Notes under the pieces: generated by a model
The model's input: only the letters and a program-made list of their open reading frames with translations
What the model was told of the DNA's origin: nothing
Databases searched by the model: none
Shown: piece after piece, positions 8,101 through 10,597 of the stretch
Layout: every line of letters begins with the position of its first letter
How positions within the stretch are numbered: position 1 is the first letter of the stretch
Position numbers and translations under genes: made by a program
Assembly (NCBI GenBank): GCA_026770585.1
Contig: MU646846.1
Span: 47,322 to 57,918, forward strand
Length of the DNA: 10,597 nucleotides
Source: Baffinella frigidus
Lineage: Eukaryota > Cryptophyceae > Cryptomonadales > Baffinellaceae
Direction of reading: 5' to 3'

Positions 8101-8980
8101 AGTGGTCGCGTCCCGCACTGTTCAGTTCCACCGAAACGCTCTCACCCTCCCTGAGTGGTAACTTCCCGTTCCCTTCCCGCGCCCCGCCCCCGTCTCAAGT
8201 GAGACGTTGAGTACCACCAACACGGTAGTTACTACCACCACTGGAATGACTTCGACTTCTCCGTCTGCTCTGTCCAGTTCCACCGAAACGCTCTTGCTCT
8301 CCCAGAGTGGTATCTCCCCTAAACCCTGAACCCTGATCCTTCCCTTTCCTCGCCTCGCTTTTCCAGAGTGGTCTCTTCCCTTTCCCTTGCTGACGATCTC
8401 CGAATCTGGAACGATTTTGGCTTCTCTGTCTGCTCTGTCCAGTCCCACCGAAACGCCCTCGCCCTTCCTGAGTGGTATCAGCCCTTCTCGTTTCCCGCGC
8501 CTCTATGCCTATCACGGTCCTCTTTCCTGCACCTCTCTGTCTTCCAGTTGCACCACAACGCTCTTGCTCTCCCTCAGTGGCATCTCCCTTTCCCCCCTCG
8601 CCCTCCCTGAGTGGCATCAGCCCTGTCCAGTTGCCCTGGCCCGCGCTCTCCCTCAGTGCTATCTATCATTCCCCCGTTGTTTTCCAGAGAGGTATCTTCC
8701 CTGTCCAGTTCCACCGCAACGCCCTCGCCCTCCCTGAGTGGTATCACCCCTTTCTGTTGAGGGTTAAGGGTTTCCGCGCCTCACCTTAGCCCTCCCAGCG
8801 TTGTCTCTTCCCCTGCCCTTTCAGCGCCTCGCCCCGCCAAGGATCCCTCTGCTGAACCTCTTGGTGTTCGCGGCCATGTGCTTGACCGGGAAGATCGAAG
8901 GATGATCCCGTGTGCCGTGATGCTCGCAGAAATCATCGGAATCGATAAATAGAGAGAGACACACACAGAGAGAGAGAGAG

Positions 8981-9014
<34 letters not shown>

Positions 9015-10332
9015 ACGCACACGCACACGCACACGCACACTCTGACATAAGGACAGACAGACAGACAGACAGACATACAAAGAGAAAGAGAGACTGACAG
9101 CAATGCAAACGCGCTGGCAGGTATTCGTACGAACCAGTGGTGCAGCGAATGGGGCAGTTTTCCTTCGCTGGATCTACCATCAAGCTGCAGGTCCTTCTTC
9201 TTCTCCTTGATTACTCTCGATACAGGTCCTAGGTAGGCCCTTAAGCCTTGAGTTGAGTGATACAATAGTCTATGAGCTTGAGGTCCGTCTGCCATCCGCT
9301 TTCTCCTCCACCCTGCGTTGCTCCACCCTGCGTGGGGGGTTAGCGTGACCCTGCGGTGGGGGTTAGCGTTGAGCGTTGACGCCGAAGCCACGATGGTCCT
9401 GAGAACAGTCCCACGACTGTCGAAAACACAGAGCGTTGTCAAGAACCTGCCCGGTCAGGCGCGGTCAAGAACCTGCCCGGTCAGGCGCCACCGCCTGGAA
9501 CTTCTTCGTCTTCCCCACCAGTCAGTTTTCCCCTGGACCTGAGTCCTAAACCTTTACCTAACCCTAAAACCTAAACCCGAAACCCGAAACCCGAAACCCT
9601 AAAACCTCAACCCTAAACCCTAAACCCTAAACCCTATACCCTAAACCTATTCCTAAACCCTAAACCTACACCTACACCTGAACCCGAAACCCGAAGCCCT
9701 AAACCCTAACCACTGAACCCCTGAGTCTGCGTCCCGCCGTCGCTCTAAGAAAGCTCACCCCCCGTGATGGCTTCTGTTGGGGACTTGTGTTCGGGTTGCT
9801 GGTGGTACTCACCCGTTGGTGCACTCTGGGCAGAGAAATGTGTGGGTGCGTGGGTGGGTGTGGGTGCGTGCGTGCGTGCGTGCGTGTGCGTGTGCGTGTG
9901 CGTGCATGTGGGTGGGTGGGTGGGTGGGTGGAGGAGGAAGGGGGGTAAGGAGCGCGAAGGGTTTCGAATTCGTGGGGAGTGAGTGAGTGCGCGGCGGCGG
10001 GAGGCGTGTATGTGGCCAGTAAGTAATCAAGTAAGTAAGTAAGCAAGCAAGTAAGTAGGTGGGTGTGGTTGGTTGGTGGAAGTAAGTAAGTAAGTAAGTA
10101 AGTGTCGTTGGTCGGAGCAGGTGGCTGAGGGAGGCGTGTGGCCAGTACGTACGCAACTAAGTAAGCACGTGGGGTGGGTGTGTTGGGGCAACCAGGCGTG
10201 TAGTTGGTACGGCTGCAAGTGAGCAGGGCGGTCAAGTGATTCGTTGCACCCCCTCCGCAGGTGGTGCGAAAGCCCTACTTCTTCCTGACGTCGATCATCG
10301 GCATCGTGCTCATGCTCTCCTCCCTCTCTCTG
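2085..10332 (+). CDS. Gene A: pentameric ligand-gated ion channel, extracellular domain and M1 (3' partial)
   Basis: Exons 2085-2187, 2226-2432, 2914-3074, 3868-4023, 4996-5058, 5911-5988, 6958-7008, 7926-8032, 9121-9190, 10261-10332: 1068 bases, 356 codons with no stop. pLGICs are five-subunit membrane channels opened by an extracellular ligand. Visible in order: N-terminal extension (about residues 1-135), beta-1/2 with LYLVWTPEDD, loop A IGVFNAQSQ, beta-5/6 NGGAVMWNLGYK, the signature loop FDLRNFPFDRQ, ALPEW, then VVRKPYFFLTSIIGIVLMLS as M1. One Cys precedes FPFD, but the position two after DRQ, where Cys-loop receptors have the second Cys, is Leu, so this is a Pro-loop type. The usual M1 Pro is Ile. 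There is no obvious signal peptide at the N-terminus. M2 (the pore), M3 and M4 lie outside. Ligand and ion choice are not readable. Confidence 0.75.
2226..2432 (+). CDS. Gene A exon 2: N-terminal extension
   Basis: Two leading bases complete a Gly codon. The frame reads LHCTLNPFPANTTPSGLAMA, then ELTVGVWQEDDLGLGED and ends EEGETPLGPPTP plus one base before CAG|GTACAA. The PLGPP segment matches gene B. An internal ATG at 2281 is an alternative start if exon 1 is not used. Confidence 0.65.
2481..2642. mobile_element. MITE-like foldback element
   Basis: The arms are imperfect reverse complements of about 70 bases. Outer parts are GCAAAAAGCTCACGCCAGCG on the left and CGCTGGCGTTAGCTTTTCGC on the right. 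The inner left arm (2526-2554) is GCCTACGGTA, a C-run, TCCTACGAC; the inner right arm (about 2579-2611) is its complement. An AT-rich loop (TTTTAAATACC) separates them. No transposase is present, as expected for a non-autonomous element. No clean target-site duplication was seen. Confidence 0.7.
2660..2731 (-). other. tRNA-like fragment (possible SINE head)
   Basis: On the minus strand, GGTTCGACTCC at 2672-2682 is a good Pol III B-box/T-loop sequence, flanked by CCGGG and CCCG that can pair. An A-box-like GGGCTACACGGG lies about 40 bases upstream. A 7-bp acceptor stem and a regular anticodon arm could not be drawn, so this is a remnant or SINE-derived head rather than a working tRNA gene. Confidence 0.35.
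2801..2828 (+). repeat. Partial copy of exon 3 start
   Basis: CCACTTCATGATGGACATTG followed by CGAGATA closely matches the true exon 3 start GGCACTTTATGATGGACATAGCAAGCTA at 2914-2941. There is no CAG directly before it, so it is not a usable alternative exon as it stands. Confidence 0.7.
2849..2912. repeat. Interstitial telomere-like repeat tract
   Basis: Degenerate CCCTAAA/CCCCAAA units fill the end of intron 2, and the last unit CCCTAACCCAG doubles as the splice acceptor of exon 3. Confidence 0.8.
2914..3074 (+). CDS. Gene A exon 3: end of N-terminal extension and first beta strand
   Basis: It opens HFMMDIASYGYFDVPGEGET and ends KTKLHCAVNLTELQ before CAG|GTCACC. The two leading bases fit the one base left by exon 2. 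LHCAVNLTELQ aligns with gene B LSIVCQLGELR, so the end of this exon is strongly supported. Confidence 0.72.
3254..3357. mobile_element. Small inverted-repeat (MITE-like) element
   Basis: Terminal arms GTATCCCTTGAGTGGCGA (3254-3271) and TCGCCACTTGAGGGATAC (3340-3357) pair with two mismatches. Inside is a second hairpin, GGCTCCTAC...GTAGGAGCG. It has no coding capacity. Confidence 0.65.
3446..3510. repeat. Hairpin built on CCTACGGTAGG
   Basis: CCCTACGG (3471-3478) pairs with CCGTAGGG (3488-3495), and outside them AACCCCCCTA pairs with TAGGGGGGT. It carries the same CCTACGGTAGG palindrome (3472-3482) as the intron 2 foldback. Confidence 0.6.
3678..3712 (+). repeat. Partial copy of exon 4 acceptor and start
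   Basis: TTGCAGAATGCCGATGTGCA and the following AGGCGAGGGCT match the true border CCAG|AACATCGACGTGCAAGGTGAGAGCT in outline. A CAG acceptor is kept, but the exon body diverges and the frame soon stops. Confidence 0.6.
3868..4023 (+). CDS. Gene A exon 4: beta-1/beta-2 and loop D region
   Basis: 52 codons, phase 0 at both ends. Landmarks: NIDVQGESFDVRMRLYLVW then TPEDD, LWEHYRDAAIKAGHYL and HLSPTQ. It aligns residue by residue with gene B through the W-x-P-D-D turn. Acceptor CCACCAG, donor CAG|GTCAGA. Confidence 0.8.
4024..4995 (+). other. Gene A intron 4 (972 bases): arrays of both flanking exon borders
   Basis: The left half (4024-4440) alternates (CTT)n pyrimidine tracts with copies of the exon 4 end plus donor at 4124-4161, 4171-4198, 4276-4320 and 4324-4347. 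The right half (4690-4990) is a tandem repeat of about 88 bases in which each unit carries the exon 5 acceptor and start (copies near 4696-4735, 4812-4849 and 4901-4939, with a decayed one at 4747-4800). CT microsatellite fills 4640-4670. Confidence 0.75.
4696..4987 (+). repeat. Tandem repeat carrying exon 5 acceptor copies
   Basis: Units contain GGTGGCAGACAGCAGAGTTT, then CTGGAGACGGTGAGCG and a GTGTGTG run, often with GCTGGAAGACTGAG. The last unit merges into the true exon 5 at 4996. Every good unit keeps the CAG acceptor and is followed 28-29 bases later by GTGAGC, a donor-like sequence. Confidence 0.8.
4996..5058 (+). CDS. Gene A exon 5: loop A segment
   Basis: Reads TKEFLETVRCPSIGVFNAQS plus Q, 21 codons, phase 0. 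The acceptor is GGTGGCAG and the donor CAG|GTTCTG. P-x-x-x-V-F-N-A is the loop A pattern of pLGICs. It aligns with gene B without gaps, so no further exon is needed between LSPTQ and TKEF. Confidence 0.75.
5482..5546 (+). repeat. 13-base tandem repeat array
   Basis: Units CATGAAGCGTATG, CACGAAGCGTATC, CATGAAGCGTGGG, CACGAAGCGTGAG, then a decayed one. CATGACGCGTGGT and CATGAAGCGCGAG at 5855-5880 belong to the same family, on the other side of the inverted-repeat element. Confidence 0.75.
5545..5766. mobile_element. Inverted-repeat element, copy 1 (CCACTCGAG termini)
   Basis: The left end CCACTCGAGTCTGGAA and following AGTATTTTTAA correspond, reversed, to the right end TTGAAAATAGTCACG...CGAGTGG. 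At 5613-5658 is a 46-base near-perfect palindrome (one mismatch) centred on GAATTC, with half-site CACGTAGCTAACAGAA. There is no coding sequence. Copy 2 lies at 6139-6353. Confidence 0.65.
5911..5988 (+). CDS. Gene A exon 6: beta-5/beta-6
   Basis: EKTDSQPSVRVYGGNGGAVM then WNLGYK, 26 codons, phase 0. G-x-V-x-W followed by a hydrophobic strand is what pLGICs have just before the signature loop. Acceptor GTGGCAG, donor AAG|GTCACT. Confidence 0.72.
5989..6458. mobile_element. Long foldback starting at the splice donor
   Basis: The left arm (5990-6082) and right arm (6350-6458) are imperfect reverse complements. Shared parts include TCACTTCACCCCAC at the tips, CTGAACCGGGGAGATTTCGT and AGGCAAG. 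The left tip coincides with the GT of the intron 6 donor, as in introns made from inverted-repeat transposons (introners). Confidence 0.65.
6139..6353. mobile_element. Inverted-repeat element, copy 2 (CCACTCGAG termini)
   Basis: CCACTCGAGGCTGGAAGAAG at the left is mirrored by CTTTTCTGGCCTCGAGTGG at the right, followed inward by ATATTTTGAAAT/ATTTACAAATAGTA. Inside, GCAACGTGACCAATTTCAGC plus ACACGACT occurs twice (6214-6241 and 6244-6271). It sits nested in the loop of the donor foldback. Confidence 0.7.
6958..7008 (+). CDS. Gene A exon 7: Cys/Pro-loop signature
   Basis: VTCHQHFDLRNFPFDRQ, 17 codons, phase 0. F-P-F-D-x-Q is the hallmark of the pLGIC signature loop at the membrane end of the extracellular domain. 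The acceptor is CTCGGCAG and the donor CAG|GTCCTC. The residue aligned with the second Cys of metazoan receptors comes from the next exon and is Leu. Confidence 0.82.
7009..7925 (+). other. Gene A intron 7 (917 bases)
   Basis: Bases 7009-7525 are a strongly C/T-rich degenerate tandem repeat around CCTCCAGTGCCGTGCGCC. It is followed by GAGTGAGTG repeats and GGGTTTAGGG (7571-7580), a decayed copy of the exon 8 acceptor (7600-7632), GAGAGA repeats, AAACCATA telomere-like units (7797-7828), and a CTCTGTCTGCC tract leading into the acceptor. Confidence 0.7.
7926..8032 (+). CDS. Gene A exon 8: strands after the signature loop
   Basis: ELAMELRIDDLRIWNDFDFS, then VCSVQFHRNALALPE and two bases of a Trp codon (phase 2, donor G|GTATCT). 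Joined to exon 7 it gives FPFDRQELAMELRI, the usual FPFDxQ-x-L strand continuation. ALPEW corresponds to the outer strand before M1. Acceptor TCTCGCGCAG. Confidence 0.78.
8389..8480 (+). repeat. Longest partial copy of exon 8
   Basis: It would read ADDLRIWNDFGFSVCSVQ then SHRNALALPEW, differing from exon 8 in only a few residues, and it ends in the same G|GTATC donor. It lacks the exon 8 start and an adjacent CAG acceptor, so it is treated as a duplicated fragment rather than an exon. Confidence 0.75.
8950..9076. repeat. Compound microsatellite
   Basis: Successive GA, CA, CACACG and GACA runs, directly upstream of exon 9. Confidence 0.95.
9121..9190 (+). CDS. Gene A exon 9: final strand before M1
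   Basis: One base completes Trp, then YSYEPVVQRMGQFSFAGSTI and KLQ. The acceptor is CTGGCAG and the donor CTGCAG|GTCCTT. Joined to exon 10 it gives FSFAGSTIKLQVVRKPYFFL, the expected beta-10 strand running into M1. Phase (2 in, 0 out) fits both neighbours and no other exon between 8033 and 10260 does. Confidence 0.65.
9547..9717. repeat. Interstitial telomere-like tract (CCCTAAA variants)
   Basis: About 170 bases of CCCTAAA with CCCGAAA, CCTACA and CCTATA variants. Unique sequence with the next exon follows, so it is internal rather than a chromosome end. Confidence 0.9.
10018..10105. repeat. GTAA tetranucleotide arrays
   Basis: Two runs of AAGTAAGTAAGT separated by GGTGGGTGTGGTTGG. Each unit spells the consensus splice donor GTAAGT, unlike the GTC-type donors the gene actually uses. 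Confidence 0.9.
10261..10332 (+). CDS. Gene A exon 10: first membrane helix (M1)
   Basis: VVRKPYFFLTSIIGIVLMLS then SLSL, 24 codons, phase 0. R-K-P-x-F-F-L followed by a hydrophobic run is the classic start of pLGIC M1. The acceptor is CCCTCCGCAG. The 3' end is placed at CTG|GTCCCT but lies in CT-rich sequence and is uncertain; the frame stays open beyond it. Confidence 0.72.

Positions 10333-10597
<265 letters not shown>

Larger units (their letters stand above)
8033..9120 (+). other. Gene A intron 8 (1088 bases) with exon 8 copies
   Basis: Partial copies of the exon 8 end plus GTATC-type donor occur at about 8117-8162, 8241-8320, 8389-8480, 8536-8590, 8598-8620, 8619-8660 and 8702-8755. 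Short telomere-like tracts lie at 8319-8337 and 8759-8771. GA/CA/CGCA/GACA microsatellites occupy about 8950-9076. Confidence 0.75.
9191..10260 (+). other. Gene A intron 9 (1070 bases)
   Basis: It holds GTTAGCGT repeats (about 9340-9380), a 26-base unit GTCAAGAACCTGCCCGGTCA repeated at 9438 and 9464, and the longest telomere-like tract (9547-9717). GTGCGTG/GTGGGTG runs follow (9840-9932), then GTAA arrays (about 10020-10105). No exon-like segment was found. Confidence 0.7.

Noticed and set aside
8831-8911. Hydrophobic frame IPLLNLLVFAAMCLTGK resembling a membrane helix
   Set aside because: It lies in intron 8 before M1 in gene order, and joining it through the nearby TTTCAG acceptor in the exon 8 phase gives a stop.
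9547-9717. Chromosome end
   Set aside because: The tract is degenerate, and unique sequence with a channel exon follows it.

Overview
The window looks like nuclear DNA of a unicellular eukaryote, probably an alga or related protist. Coding sequence is split into short exons joined by GT...CAG introns. Degenerate blocks of the plant/algal-type telomere heptamer (CCCTAAA) lie inside introns, and most of the DNA is microsatellite, foldback and tandem-repeat sequence. The lineage cannot be fixed from sequence alone; a chromerid, dinoflagellate, haptophyte or stramenopile is possible. Bacterial gene structure is absent: long open frames here are low-complexity shadows.

The key result is a hand-built gene model. 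Two paralogous genes for pentameric ligand-gated ion channels (pLGIC, Cys-loop/Pro-loop superfamily) stand head to head about 1.93-2.08 kb into the window. Gene A (+) runs from an ATG at 2085 through ten exons to at least 10332. It encodes 356 residues in one uninterrupted phase: an N-terminal extension, the whole extracellular beta-sandwich (W-x-P-E-D-D, FNAQSQ, G-A-V-M-W, FDLRNFPFDRQ, ALPEW) and the first membrane helix (RKPYFFL...). M2-M4 would lie beyond the right edge. Gene B (-) probably starts at 1928 and is read leftward to base 34, where it leaves the window. Its product aligns with gene A over the N-terminal PLGPPG segment, the LxxLxxxDI strand, the W-P-D-D turn and the FNAQ loop. 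The 156 bases between the two starts carry three GGTCGCGCC boxes and may be a shared promoter.

Introns come in two sizes. Those near the shared start are minute (38, 38, 43 and 57 bases). The later ones in gene A are about 480-1090 bases and the known later one in gene B is 738. The large introns are built from partial copies of their own exon borders: the last 20-80 bases of an exon plus its donor, or the acceptor plus the first exon bases, recur within the adjoining intron up to about seven times. They also hold foldback elements (one starting at the donor itself), two copies of a roughly 220-bp inverted-repeat element with CCACTCGAG termini, CCTACGGTAGG palindromes, a tRNA-like fragment, telomere-like tracts and microsatellites.

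Region by region: 1-29 poly-G; 34-1928 gene B; 1929-2084 intergenic; 2085-10332 gene A; 10333-10597 the start of its next intron, ending in an (AT)n tract.
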